A DNA stretch of 64,000 bases. Source: Flavobacteriaceae bacterium CG2_30_31_66 (GTDB lineage: Bacteria; Bacteroidota; Bacteroidia; Flavobacteriales; Flavobacteriaceae). The stretch spans positions 1 to 64,000 of the forward strand of contig MNYM01000014.1 of the NCBI GenBank assembly GCA_001873065.1, in the 5' to 3' direction. The position numbers were made by a program, and so were the translations under genes. Positions 8,010 through 16,655 of this stretch are shown piece by piece. Every line of letters starts with the position of its first letter. Position 1 is the first letter of the stretch. The notes under the pieces are model-generated. The model was given only the letters and a program-made list of their open reading frames with translations. It was not told the origin of the DNA and did not search any database.

Positions 8010-9088
8010 TGTTCCAGTTTATAGATATAGGTTTCTTTTGTAATTCCTGATAAAATCTCAACAAATTCTAAGTTTTGTAACCCAATAACCACTTGCACAA
8101 AACCATTTTCCGTTTTTACTTTATTATCATTGTTGATATAGTTTTTAGGAATCGTTAACACGTTTTCCTTTTTAGCAATGATGATATTTGCCTCGCCTGA
8201 GAGCCCTGGATACAAGGTTTTTGGAGGAGTATCAAACGTCGCTTCTACTTTAAACGTTTGATTTCGTTCATCTTTTTTTGGGTAAATCTTAGTTACTTTT
8301 CCTGTGAAAACTTGGTCTTGATAAGCGTCTAAATTGATGATTACTTGCTGTTGTTTTGAAATTCTAATGATATCTACTTCGTCCACCAAAAGCTCAATAA
8401 TAAAATGACTTTCACTACCAAGAAGCGCTAACGATTCTAGGGTATTTACAATTTCTCCAGGTTCTTTTTTTAGTTCGTAAACTTTTCCATTTATCTTGCT
8501 TTTTATGGTAAAATCTTTGGTGTTTATTAATGAGGTTTGATAATTATTGTTGGCTTGATGTAAAGTGGTTTCTAACTCATTTTTAGTTTGATTGTACTTG
8601 CTTTGCAGCATTTTTAGGTTGTTTGCCGATAATTGATATTGTAATTTTCTTTTATCGAATTCTACCTTTGAACCAATTTGCTGTTTCCATAAATTTTGTT
8701 GTCTTAAAAAATTCACAGAATCGTTTTTGTAAGTAAGCTTAGCTGCAACAATTTCATCTTTGATGCTTTTTAAAATAGTCGCATTTCCTTTGTAATTTTC
8801 TTTGGCAAACTCTAAAGCCAATTTGGCATTTTTAGTATTTAGTTGAGGTGTATTGTTGATAATTTGAATAATTGGTTGATTTTTTTTAACAACAACTCCT
8901 TCTTCTACTAAATTTTGATCTACAATTCCTGAAACGATTGAAAAAACTTGATACAAACTATCTGGCTGAATAATGACAGATGAATATACAGACTCTGTCA
9001 AACTTCTTTCTGTAGGAAGAATTTTATCTTCTTCTTTTGAACAAGAAAAAAGGAAAAGTGCGATAATAATAGCGTATAATGATTTCAT
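8006..9088 (-). CDS. HlyD-family efflux adaptor, lipoprotein
   Basis: Membrane-fusion protein of 360 residues. The signal peptide ends in a lipobox (LFLFSCSKEE, Cys at about 16). The half-lipoyl pieces (SIVSGIVDQNLVEEGVVVKK and the KSKINGKVYELKKEPGEIV part) flank a coiled-coil hairpin (about 85-185), followed by a beta-barrel region (ITKIYPKKDE-like). It is the first gene of the three-gene efflux operon. No outer-membrane TolC-like channel is encoded nearby, so the export partner must be elsewhere. Confidence 0.85.
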   Translation of the reverse strand: MKSLYAIIIALFLFSCSKEEDKILPTERSLTESVYSSVIIQPDSLYQVFSIVSGIVDQNLVEEGVVVKKNQPIIQIINNTPQLNTKNAKLALEFAKENYKGNATILKSIKDEIVAAKLTYKNDSVNFLRQQNLWKQQIGSKVEFDKRKLQYQLSANNLKMLQSKYNQTKNELETTLHQANNNYQTSLINTKDFTIKSKINGKVYELKKEPGEIVNTLESLALLGSESHFIIELLVDEVDIIRISKQQQVIINLDAYQDQVFTGKVTKIYPKKDERNQTFKVEATFDTPPKTLYPGLSGEANIIIAKKENVLTIPKNYINNDNKVKTENGFVQVVIGLQNLEFVEILSGITKETYIYKLEQ

Positions 9089-9398
9089 CAGAATAATATA
9101 AAGTTAGGTGCATAAAAAAACTGTAAGCGAAATAAGTATCCAAAAAGAATATAGTCTATTTGATCTTTAAAAAGGCATTTAAAAAATATTTCTTTTTTCT
9201 TTGGATAGATAATGTGTTCATCGCTAAAATTATCACTTTTTAAATGTGGATAAAATGATATCTATCATAAAAACAACTATTTATAGTTTAATTTTTTTTA
9301 TTATTTTCAAAAACTGATTTTTATTATTTTATTTATTTAATAGGCATGGTAAATTAGCTGTGCAGTAAAAAGTTATTTGAATTATAAAGTATGCATTC

Positions 9399-9518
9399 AT
9401 TATCTATAGGATAATAAAGGAGGTTTTGAAGAGATTTTATTGCTATTAGTGTTGTTTCATTGACTAATAGTTTTTTAAACTCTTCTGCAATGGGGAGCCA
9501 AAACGCCCCATTTTTTTT
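9399..9518 (+). ncRNA. Possible structured RNA ending in an intrinsic terminator
   Basis: The 614-base gap between the efflux operon and iorA holds ordered secondary structure. A hairpin ATTATC/GATAAT lies at 9399-9415. An irregular helix has outer pair GAAGAG (9428-9433) with CTCTTC (9480-9485) and inner perfect pair CTATTAGT (9443-9450) with ACTAATAG (9463-9470). A terminator-like stem AATGGGG (9489-9495) with CCCCATT (9506-9512) is followed by a T run. The terminator ends about 185 bases before the iorA start, so this is either a separate small RNA or a leader that ends transcription early. The rest of the gap (9089-9398, 9519-9702) is AT-rich with nothing recognised. Confidence 0.45.
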
Positions 9519-9702
9519 GTATTAAACTTTCAAAAAAAGCATGAAAACGATTGAATAAACCAAAATTGAATTTATTTCCTAAACCCTTTGAATTCAAACC
9601 TTTTTTTGTTAAAATCTCCTTAAATAAATATCATTTTTTATTGATATCAAAAACAGCTACCAATTTTTTGTAACTTGTTGCGGTAAATTTAACCTTTTTT
9701 TT

Positions 9703-10164
9703 ATGCCAAACTACACCTTATCAATCAATGGAAAAACACAAACAGTAACTGCAGATGCTGATACACCATTATTATGGATTTTAAGAGATGAACTCAATTT
9801 GGTAGGCACCAAATTTGGGTGTGGAATTGCCCAATGTGGCGCATGTACAGTTCATGTAGATGGTTTTGCAACAAGAAGTTGTCAAGTGCAAGTTTCAATG
9901 CTTGATGATGTAAAAATAACAACTATTGAAGGCTTATCAGAAGATGGAAAACATCCTGTACAAGAAGCATGGAAAGAAATTGATGTACCACAATGTGGGT
10001 ATTGTCAAGCAGGACAAATCATGACTGCAGCTGCTTTTTTGGCAGATAATCCAACTCCTACAGCAGATGAAATTAGAGAGGCAATGCATGGTAATATTTG
10101 CAGATGCGCCTCCTATAATAGGATAGAAAAAGCCGTGAAAGTTGCCGCAAAAAAAATGTTTTAA
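9703..10164 (+). CDS. iorA: (2Fe-2S) subunit of molybdenum hydroxylase (IorA type)
   Basis: Small electron-transfer subunit of an isoquinoline 1-oxidoreductase/aldehyde oxidoreductase-type enzyme. An N-terminal plant-ferredoxin domain binds one [2Fe-2S] cluster with C40, C45, C48 and C60 (CGIAQCGAC). A C-terminal helical domain binds the second with C98, C101, C133 and C135 (CGYCQAGQ and CRC). The length of 153 is normal for the family. It partners the molybdopterin subunit encoded 19 bases downstream. The true substrate is unknown; the name follows the closest architectural class. Confidence 0.9.
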   Translation: MPNYTLSINGKTQTVTADADTPLLWILRDELNLVGTKFGCGIAQCGACTVHVDGFATRSCQVQVSMLDDVKITTIEGLSEDGKHPVQEAWKEIDVPQCGYCQAGQIMTAAAFLADNPTPTADEIREAMHGNICRCASYNRIEKAVKVAAKKMF

Positions 10165-10183
10165 TCCACTAAAAAAGAAATAC

Positions 10184-12400
10184 ATGCAATCTCAAAAAAA
10201 CATCAATTTTAGCAGAAGAAATTTTTTAAGAACCTCTCTTTTGGCAAGTGGTGGAATTTTAATAGGTATCAATTTTGCAGCAGCTTGCAAGATAGATGCG
10301 AAAATGCCTATTGACACTAACAATTTAAATTTTAATGACTTTAATGCCTATATCAAAATTTCAGATGAAGGTTTTGTAACTATTTTTTCTCCAAATCCTG
10401 AAATCGGACAAGGCGTAAAAACGTCCATGCCAATGATTATTGCTGAAGAATTGGATGTTGATTGGACTCGAGTAACCGTTGTTCAAGCAGGTTTAAATAC
10501 CAAAAGTTTTAAAGGTCAAATTGCTGGCGGTAGTCAATCTATAAGAAGTAATTGGAATATTTTACGTCAATCAGGCGCTACAGCCAAACAAATGTTGATC
10601 AATGCAGCTGCTCAAAAATGGCATGTGGATCCAACAACTTGCAGTGCCTCAAAAGGAATCATCACCAATTCAAATGGTAAAACGTTTCATTATGGAGAGG
10701 TTGTAAAATTGGCTGCTACTTTGCCAATTCCAGAAAATGTAAAACTCAAAGAAATTAAAAATTACAGCATCATTGGTCAAGAAGTTATCAATGTTGATAT
10801 GGATAAAATCATCACTGGAAAACCACTTTTTGGATTGGATTTCAAAACGGAAGGAATGGTGTATGCATCTGTTGTAAGACCTCCAGCTTTTGGACAAGTG
10901 TTGGAATCATACGATGCCTCTGAAGCCAAATCTATCAATGGCGTTTTGGAGGTTTTTACCATTGGTGAAAAAGCACGAAATTTTCTCAGCAAAGGCTATG
11001 TAAGTTGGACAGCAGTTTTGAGCGAAAGTGATAAAATTGTAGTCGTAGCAACCTCAACTTGGGCAGCTATCAAAGCAAAAAAAGCCATCAAAGCAGTATG
11101 GAAACAAGCCACAGAATTAGAAAGTTCAGCTTTTCATGATCAACAATTAACCTCGCTATTGGATGGGGATAAACAAAAAGTTTTGAGAGAAGATGGCAAC
11201 ATTGATGATGCTTTCAAACAAGCAGACACCATTATTGAAAGAACCTATCATTCGCCATTTTTGCCTCACAATTGCATGGAACCCATGAATTTTTATGCAA
11301 ATGTTACTTCAGATAAAATTGAGCTGGTAGGTCCAACACAAACGCCTGAAGAAGTTGCAAAAGGAGTGTCTGTTCTTCTAAATAGAAAACTGGAAGAAAT
11401 TTCGGTTGATATGACCAGAATGGGTGGTGGTTTTGGCAGAAGATTGTATTCAGATTTTGCATTAGAAGCAGCAGAAATATCAGCTAAAATTAGCAAACCC
11501 ATAAAAATGGTTTCCACAAGAGAAGATGACATGACAACTGGAGTGTATAAACCGTCTGTAAAATATAGAATAAAAGCAGCCATCAAAGACGGAAAAATAA
11601 CAGGCTATTCTCTAAAAGAAGCTGCAATGAACGGAAATATGTATGGTGCTATCCCTAATTTTTTTCCTGCAGGTTGCATTCCCAATTATAAAGTAGCTGT
11701 TGCAACGCATAAAAGCAACGTAACAACTGGCGCATGGAGAGCACCTTACACGAATTTTTTAGCATTTGCAGAACAAGCTTTTTTTGATGAGCTGGCTTCT
11801 GAAATGAAAATGGACCCTATTCAATTGCGCTTAGATTTGTTGCAAAATGTAAAAAATACGACTGATAAACGCATCCAATATTCTGGTCAACGAATGGAAG
11901 ATACGATCAAATTGGTCAAAGAAAAATCGAATTGGGGAAAAGCTTCCAAAGGTATTTACCAAGGTTTTGCGGCTTATTATAGTCACAATACGCATGTGGC
12001 AGAAGTGGCAGATATCGAATTGAAAGATGGGTTTCCCATCATCAAAAAAGTAACAGTTGCTGTGGATTGTGGAATTGTCATCAACGTTTCAGGAGCAAAA
12101 AACCAAGTTGAAGGGGGTGTTATTGACGGAATTGGTCATGCCATGTTTAGTGATTTTTCTTTCAATAACGGAAAACCAGATTTCAAAAATTTTGATTCTT
12201 ACAGATTGATACGCATGCAAGAAACGCCAAAAGTAGAAGTGCATTTTGTACAAAACGAAATCGCTCCAACAGGTTTGGGCGAGCCAGGATTGCCCCCTGC
12301 AGGTGGTGCAGTTGCCAATGCCATCAATGCGGCTTTAGGGAAAAGAATGTATCACCTACCTTTTGTAAAAGAGTTGAAAAAGAGTTCGGTTGTGGGGTAA
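10184..12400 (+). CDS. iorB: Molybdopterin-binding subunit of xanthine dehydrogenase-family enzyme (IorB type)
   Basis: 738-residue catalytic subunit. I chose the ATG at 10184 rather than an in-frame ATG at 10142 inside iorA, because it places the Tat motif SRRNFLRTS near the N-terminus. The signal ends GINFAAACK, so the mature protein may be a Tat-exported lipoprotein. Typical IorB landmarks follow: GGGFGRRLYSDF near the middle, GAWRAPYTNF, and the C-terminal TGLGEPGLPPAGGAVANAI with the active-site Glu region. The enzyme is periplasmic, with electrons leaving through iorA. Molybdenum cofactor synthesis and insertion genes are not in this window. Confidence 0.9.
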   Translation: MQSQKNINFSRRNFLRTSLLASGGILIGINFAAACKIDAKMPIDTNNLNFNDFNAYIKISDEGFVTIFSPNPEIGQGVKTSMPMIIAEELDVDWTRVTVVQAGLNTKSFKGQIAGGSQSIRSNWNILRQSGATAKQMLINAAAQKWHVDPTTCSASKGIITNSNGKTFHYGEVVKLAATLPIPENVKLKEIKNYSIIGQEVINVDMDKIITGKPLFGLDFKTEGMVYASVVRPPAFGQVLESYDASEAKSINGVLEVFTIGEKARNFLSKGYVSWTAVLSESDKIVVVATSTWAAIKAKKAIKAVWKQATELESSAFHDQQLTSLLDGDKQKVLREDGNIDDAFKQADTIIERTYHSPFLPHNCMEPMNFYANVTSDKIELVGPTQTPEEVAKGVSVLLNRKLEEISVDMTRMGGGFGRRLYSDFALEAAEISAKISKPIKMVSTREDDMTTGVYKPSVKYRIKAAIKDGKITGYSLKEAAMNGNMYGAIPNFFPAGCIPNYKVAVATHKSNVTTGAWRAPYTNFLAFAEQAFFDELASEMKMDPIQLRLDLLQNVKNTTDKRIQYSGQRMEDTIKLVKEKSNWGKASKGIYQGFAAYYSHNTHVAEVADIELKDGFPIIKKVTVAVDCGIVINVSGAKNQVEGGVIDGIGHAMFSDFSFNNGKPDFKNFDSYRLIRMQETPKVEVHFVQNEIAPTGLGEPGLPPAGGAVANAINAALGKRMYHLPFVKELKKSSVVG

Positions 12401-12461
12401 AGTTATCCATTAAAGACTAATTAAAAGATTGCTTTACGAGATAAAATTTTCAAGCAGTAAT

Positions 12462-12494
12462 AAAAAAAACCTGAACATCGTTCAGGTTTTTTTA
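12462..12494. terminator. Intrinsic terminator between iorB and the next convergent gene
   Basis: Stem ACCTGAAC / GTTCAGGT with a 3-base loop and A/T tracts on both sides. It can serve both iorB and the convergent gene at 12520-13179. Confidence 0.85.
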
Positions 12495-12519
12495 TATAAC
12501 ATAGTTTCTAAAAACTATC

Positions 12520-13179
12520 CTAGCTTCTCACCAATTTCCCTAAAGACTCTAACAATTGAGGTTCATCTGCCAAGGTGATTTTGGCATAGGCAAAGAATGC
12601 ACCCATCCATTTTTCGAGGTCTTTGAAGGCTTTGTCTTTTACTTTGGTAGCGTTTTGAGCAAATCCTTTTTGTTGCATGCGCTCACCACGCAATTGCTCT
12701 AATGTGGCTAAAGCCGTCAAAGCATCCGTGACATGGGCTGTATCGATTTGAAACTTGTTGAGTTGTGTTACCAACTCTGGTTGACTGTTTAAGGTGTTGT
12801 AAAACAAATCTACACTTTCCAACCATTTTACAAATGTGCGAGGAGTTTTACCCACAAGCCCCAATTCTCTTAATGCAGTGGCATTATCTACAAAAACCAA
12901 TTTGGCTTTGCTACGGTCTTTGGTAAAAAGTGTTTCGATTTCCGTGCGCTTTTCATCATACGCTTTGGAAGCTCTTGCTTTGGTGTCATCTATACCTCGA
13001 TTGACATCGTATTGGGTTTGCGCTGTGTTTAAAAGCGCTTTGCCTTCATTGATTTTGGCAGTATCATAACCTACTGCCGCCATTAAAGGTTGAATAATTG
13101 GGTTGCTTTCTACGTTTTGTAGTGCAAATCTAGACGTTTCTAGAATTTCTGATTGTGAAAAGGTGTTTTTTAATGCCAT
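12520..13179 (-). CDS. Hypothetical all-helical protein
   Basis: 219 residues with no family recognised. It is almost entirely helical by composition, rich in Ala, Leu, Lys and Thr, with no signal peptide, membrane segment or Cys. Charged helices such as RASKAYDEKRTEIETLF and KAFKDLEKWMGAFFAYAK suggest a coiled helical bundle. The gene is less AT-rich than its neighbours. The start ATG at 13179 is preceded by about 150 bases of AT-rich sequence and then a 21-bp tandem repeat (13329-13400). It stands at the left edge of the accessory patch. No function is proposed. Confidence 0.7.
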   Translation of the reverse strand: MALKNTFSQSEILETSRFALQNVESNPIIQPLMAAVGYDTAKINEGKALLNTAQTQYDVNRGIDDTKARASKAYDEKRTEIETLFTKDRSKAKLVFVDNATALRELGLVGKTPRTFVKWLESVDLFYNTLNSQPELVTQLNKFQIDTAHVTDALTALATLEQLRGERMQQKGFAQNATKVKDKAFKDLEKWMGAFFAYAKITLADEPQLLESLGKLVRS

Positions 13180-13328
13180 GGCAATTTATTTAAAATTAAT
13201 ATTCAGTTTCTTTTTCAGTATAAGGACACAGCTTTACAGAATTCCCATTCCATGATTGTGTGTGGCTTCCTTATGGGAATAAAAATAAGGAAACAAAAGA
13301 CATACAAGTTGCAATGTTAATAACTTGA

Positions 13329-13400
13329 GTTACATTGTTGATATCTCACGTTACATGGTCTTCATCTCATGTTACATGGTGCTCATCTCACGTTACATTT
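13329..13400. repeat. 21-bp tandem repeat, three units plus a partial fourth
   Basis: Units at 13329-13349, 13350-13370 and 13371-13391 start GTTACAT and end CTCAC or CTCAT; a fourth unit stops after GTTACATTT. The third and second units differ at only a few positions. It lies 150-220 bases upstream of the helical-protein gene (minus strand) and about 350 bases before the SIR2-like gene. The remaining non-coding sequence (13180-13328 and 13401-13747) shows scattered GCAATC/GCAATG words but no other structure I can name. Confidence 0.8.
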
Positions 13401-13747
13401 ATATAAAATCGCCTTACAAGTAGGCAATCTCGCCATGCAATCACTTCAATTGCAGATGCAATAGGGCAATCTATAAATGCAATGATGTGAATTTGTCATG
13501 AGATGAGGTTGTTTGTGAATGCTTTGGGGTTGGTTATGATTGCAATGATTGCGATTTTTTGGTTTTTTATTTATTTTTTAAATTACCCACTCCCTGAAAT
13601 TGGTGTTATAGAACATTTTTTGGATTTTTTTGGGTTTGGTTAGTGTGATGTTTCTATAAGTTGTTATATTTAGGAGCTAGTTGTAAATAGGGTATGCTTT
13701 GTAAAAAGTTATATGAAGTTGCGCCTATTGACTAGTCAAGCATAATT

Positions 13748-14917
13748 ATGAAAAAACCTGGTTCATCTAAAATATTTCAGGAACTTGTAAAAGAAGCAAG
13801 TTATAAAGATAAAGATTATTTAAACTTGATTAGTCTTACAAATATGACTTTTTTTCTCGGTGCTGGATTTTCAAAATCTTGGGATTCAAATTATCCAACT
13901 GGTCAAGTACTTTTCTCTTTAGATAGAGATGATATATCAGAAGATTTCCTTGAGTTTTTATTAAGTATTGGCTACACGGATTCGAGTAATATTGACTTAA
14001 ATGCATTTAAAGAAATTGTATACCAAATAAGTATGCAAAAAAAATACCCTTCTTTAAGAAGAAGATACATAGATGAATACAATTTAGAAATTATTGAGAA
14101 TGAAATTAGTTCTATCATTACTAAAAGATTTAACAAGTTTGTTCCATTAAACTATATAGAGGACGCATCTCATAAATTAAAATTAGAATTAAGTCCAAGC
14201 CAAAATCAAAAAAATATTGTAGCTTTTTTTAATTGGCTAGAATCTCATACAACTGGGGATACCGACCAAATTCCAGAAGGCTTAAGAATTAATTTTATTA
14301 CTACCAATTATGATTTTCTGATAGAGTCAATTTTGGATGAGACACTTGGAGAAGATGACACACATTTGATTTATGCTTATCGTGGTTTTACACCTAAAAC
14401 TACAAATAAAGTAAAAACACCCACAACGGTTCATCGTCATTGGTTGGTTCAGAATTTAATTAAACTAAATGGTGGTTTTGAGATATTTGGTTCTGACGAA
14501 CAAGGATTTAGTGTTGATTATACAAAAAAATCCTCTCAAGATTTAGACCGTAAAGCACCAATATTAATTCTTCCAAACAGAGAACAAGATTATACAGGCA
14601 AATATTTCCAAACTATATTTCCAAAAGCAGTAAGGACGTTACAAGAAAGCAAAATACTAGTCATTGTAGGTTATAGCATTCCAGAAGAAGATGCCTTGAT
14701 AAGATTATTACTTAGACAATTTGCAGAAGAAAATGTTGATGGAACAGAGAAAGTTATTTTCTTTATTGATATGATGAAAGAGGAAACTCAAATACAAAAG
14801 TTGGAAAATGTTTTTCCTTATCATAGTATAGCTCGAAAACGATATAATATAATACCATTTGAGGGTACATTTAACGATTGGATAAATGAAATAATAACGC
14901 TAAATAAAAACGCATAA
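13748..14917 (+). CDS. SIR2-like domain protein
   Basis: 389-residue protein with a SIR2-like Rossmann fold. Family marks are FFLGAGFSKSW (GAGFSK at 38-43), NFITTNYDFLIES (TTNYD at 185-189), and the C-terminal strand IVGYSIPEEDALIRLLLRQ (about 306-324). In most SIR2-like defence proteins a KLHG motif supplies the catalytic His; here the equivalent place reads LIKLNGGFE, with Asn at 241. SIR2-like proteins of this class often act as NADases in anti-phage systems, but the missing His leaves activity open. It stands alone, with no ATPase or sensor partner beside it. Its stop codon falls inside an attC-like inverted repeat, suggesting it was captured as a cassette. Confidence 0.8.
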   Translation: MKKPGSSKIFQELVKEASYKDKDYLNLISLTNMTFFLGAGFSKSWDSNYPTGQVLFSLDRDDISEDFLEFLLSIGYTDSSNIDLNAFKEIVYQISMQKKYPSLRRRYIDEYNLEIIENEISSIITKRFNKFVPLNYIEDASHKLKLELSPSQNQKNIVAFFNWLESHTTGDTDQIPEGLRINFITTNYDFLIESILDETLGEDDTHLIYAYRGFTPKTTNKVKTPTTVHRHWLVQNLIKLNGGFEIFGSDEQGFSVDYTKKSSQDLDRKAPILILPNREQDYTGKYFQTIFPKAVRTLQESKILVIVGYSIPEEDALIRLLLRQFAEENVDGTEKVIFFIDMMKEETQIQKLENVFPYHSIARKRYNIIPFEGTFNDWINEIITLNKNA

Positions 14918-15022
14918 CAAAAATGGCGAGATTTGTGCTGAAACGGGAGTTTTTTGTATTTTTAGAAACTTAAAGTTTAACCGAAAAGATTGTGCATTTT
15001 AAGACGTCACTTATGTTATGCG
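14911..15022. repeat. attC-like imperfect inverted-repeat structure
   Basis: CGCATAAC at 14911-14918 (containing the SIR2 gene's TAA) is an exact reverse complement of GTTATGCG at 15015-15022. Inside each end, after 5 bases, lie a second pair of short boxes, TGGCG on the left and CGTCA on the right, which pair with one mismatch. Total length is 112 bases. This order (outer box, 5-base spacer, inner box, large loop, then the mirror image) is the plan of an integron attC site, and the next gene starts 34 bases later. No integron integrase is visible. Confidence 0.4.
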
Positions 15023-15055
15023 CGAGACGTGGCAATAATTAAAACGAATACCAAA

Positions 15056-15874
15056 ATGAATTTGAAATCATTAAAAACATTAGTCATCTTTTTGACTTTA
15101 ACAAGTTGTGGAGCATATCTGAATAACAAAGTCAATCCCTATCATTTTGGAATGACAGTTTTTAATAGTAATAAGCTGAAAAAAATCAAAGAGGTTAAGA
15201 TTTACGATTATACAGAGAATAATTTGAATTATTTTTTAAAACAAGGGTATAGAGTTAAAGCTAAATCTGCATTTAGAGAAAGATATGTGCATATGGATTG
15301 GGCTGAATTAGCTTCTAAACAACTTGGAACACCAATTATGTTACTTAAAAATGAATATGTTGGGTCAGTATCTGGAAGAAGAGCTTTGGCTTTTAGAATT
15401 CCTGGGGAAAAATATGTAGTTACTTCAAATACTAATGCAAATTTAAATTATAATTCAAATACAGATGCTTTTGCAATAGGAACGAATGGCTATGCTATCG
15501 GTTCAAGCTCAACAACTGGAAATGCAAATTATAACTCTACAACAAAAACAACGATTCATGCACCTGATAGATATGGTTATACTTCTGTTCCTTACAAAAA
15601 TCATTATTATGATTATTATGCTGTTTTTTTAGTAAAAGAATATAGAGAAGGGGATAAAAAAGCACCAAAGAAATTTTTAACAAAAAGTCGCTTGAAATAT
15701 AGTGGAGACACTTCACTAAAGGAAAAACCTGAATTTGAGTCTGCTACCATTAAAAATGTTAATGATAAGCAAGTGATTTACGTAATTAAGAGAAATGTAT
15801 CAAATTCGGATTATTCTAAAGTATATGTAAATGGACATTATGGATATATAATTGACAAACTAATTGAACAATAG
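15056..15874 (+). CDS. Putative lipoprotein, unknown function
   Basis: 272 residues from the ATG at 15056, chosen because it puts a lipoprotein signal (LKTLVIFLTLTSCGAYLNN) at the N-terminus; longer in-frame readings run back through the attC-like structure. The mature part begins with a Lys- and Tyr-rich domain, then an Asn/Thr/Ser/Gly-rich stretch at about residues 125-170 (NANLNYNSNTDAFAIGTNGY), then a beta-rich C-terminus (KVYVNGHYGYIIDKLIEQ). No family is recognised. It may be the second cassette gene of the patch. A palindromic repeat follows 21 bases after the stop. Confidence 0.65.
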   Translation: MNLKSLKTLVIFLTLTSCGAYLNNKVNPYHFGMTVFNSNKLKKIKEVKIYDYTENNLNYFLKQGYRVKAKSAFRERYVHMDWAELASKQLGTPIMLLKNEYVGSVSGRRALAFRIPGEKYVVTSNTNANLNYNSNTDAFAIGTNGYAIGSSSTTGNANYNSTTKTTIHAPDRYGYTSVPYKNHYYDYYAVFLVKEYREGDKKAPKKFLTKSRLKYSGDTSLKEKPEFESATIKNVNDKQVIYVIKRNVSNSDYSKVYVNGHYGYIIDKLIEQ

Positions 15875-15895
15875 AAAATTGAATAAAATAACTAT

Positions 15896-15976
15896 TGCCA
15901 ACACCGCTAGCGCAAGCGTCTCGCTTGTGCTAAAAAAAGTGCTTTTAAATAGAAAATTATAAGTGAGACGTTTGCG
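15896..15976. repeat. Palindromic dispersed repeat, copy 1
   Basis: Starts TTGCCAACACCGCTAGC. GCGCAAGCG (15910-15918) and CGCTTGTGC (15922-15930) form a 9-bp hairpin with loop TCT, followed by TAAAAAAAG. A further arm, GTGAGACGTTTGCG, lies at 15963-15976. The same words recur in copy 2 at 16656-16742. It is far more GC-rich than its surroundings and resembles REP-type palindromes of Bacteroidota; no transposase is encoded nearby. Confidence 0.65.
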
Positions 15977-16035
15977 ACTGATTGAGATTCTTGATTATCA
16001 TTAAAATTTGAAATTGAAAAAAGCGTTTGAAATGC

Positions 16036-16368
16036 CTAATTTAAATCTTGATTAAGTTTATTACAGTAGTTTGTATAAACTTCCATCAAATCTTGTTGAT
16101 GACTCCAAGAGGTTATTATTAATCTATTTAAAAGCCAATCAGAGGTATGATTAATATTGTACATTTCTTGAAGATTAATTTTATCGTTTATTACAATTTC
16201 AGTAACTAAATCATTTCCAATTCTATAAAGTTCTGACCTGTAATAACCCATTTGAGATTGAAGGTGTTTTGGGTAATCAGTTTTAACATTTTCTAATCTA
16301 GGAAAATAACTTTCAATAATTTCTCTATAAGAATTACGGAATAGTTCAAAAAATTCGTTTTCAGTCAT
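16036..16368 (-). CDS. Hypothetical protein
   Basis: 110 residues from the ATG at 16368 (MTENEFFELFRNSYREII). Upstream in-frame codons encode a Phe/Leu-rich stretch that overlaps the divergent gene's control region, so the longer start is unlikely. The protein looks helical and cytoplasmic, with no recognised motif. It is divergent from the 63-residue gene at 16426 with about 57 bases between the starts. The pair is bracketed by the two palindromic repeat copies. Confidence 0.5.
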   Translation of the reverse strand: MTENEFFELFRNSYREIIESYFPRLENVKTDYPKHLQSQMGYYRSELYRIGNDLVTEIVINDKINLQEMYNINHTSDWLLNRLIITSWSHQQDLMEVYTNYCNKLNQDLN

Positions 16369-16425
16369 AATTTTTAATTTCAATATAAAAAAAAACAATA
16401 AATTAACCGAAAAAATAAAAAGACA

Positions 16426-16617
16426 ATGACACACAAAATAGTACAGAAAAACAGCAATGGAAAAGTAAGAGAAACAGAAGTTGAAAGCGAAGATCTAGCT
16501 AGAGTATTATATGAAGAAACATGCTATAGATTCTATGCCTCTTTATACTTAGATGGGTATTTAATTCACAAAGGAACTCCTCTTGGAAATCACGTAATTG
16601 AATTTAAAGAAGATTAA
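16426..16617 (+). CDS. Small hypothetical protein
   Basis: 63 residues with no recognised domain. It is mostly acidic, with an alternating pattern suggesting a small beta/alpha fold (KIVQKNSNGKVRETEVESED, then FYASLYLDGYLIHKG). It has no signal peptide. It shares a short divergent control region with the 110-residue gene. Length alone leaves some doubt, but the composition and clean ATG favour a real gene. Confidence 0.45.
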   Translation: MTHKIVQKNSNGKVRETEVESEDLARVLYEETCYRFYASLYLDGYLIHKGTPLGNHVIEFKED

Positions 16618-16655
16618 AACACAAATCGACAAAAACATCATTTAACTTTTTACCC

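Noticed and set aside
13329..13400. CRISPR array
   Set aside because: The units are contiguous 21-mers without spacers and no cas gene is present.
77..14917. A SIR2-HerA defence pair made of the ATPase at the left edge and the SIR2-like protein
   Set aside because: They are more than 12 kb apart with core genes between, and the ATPase belongs to the integrated element.
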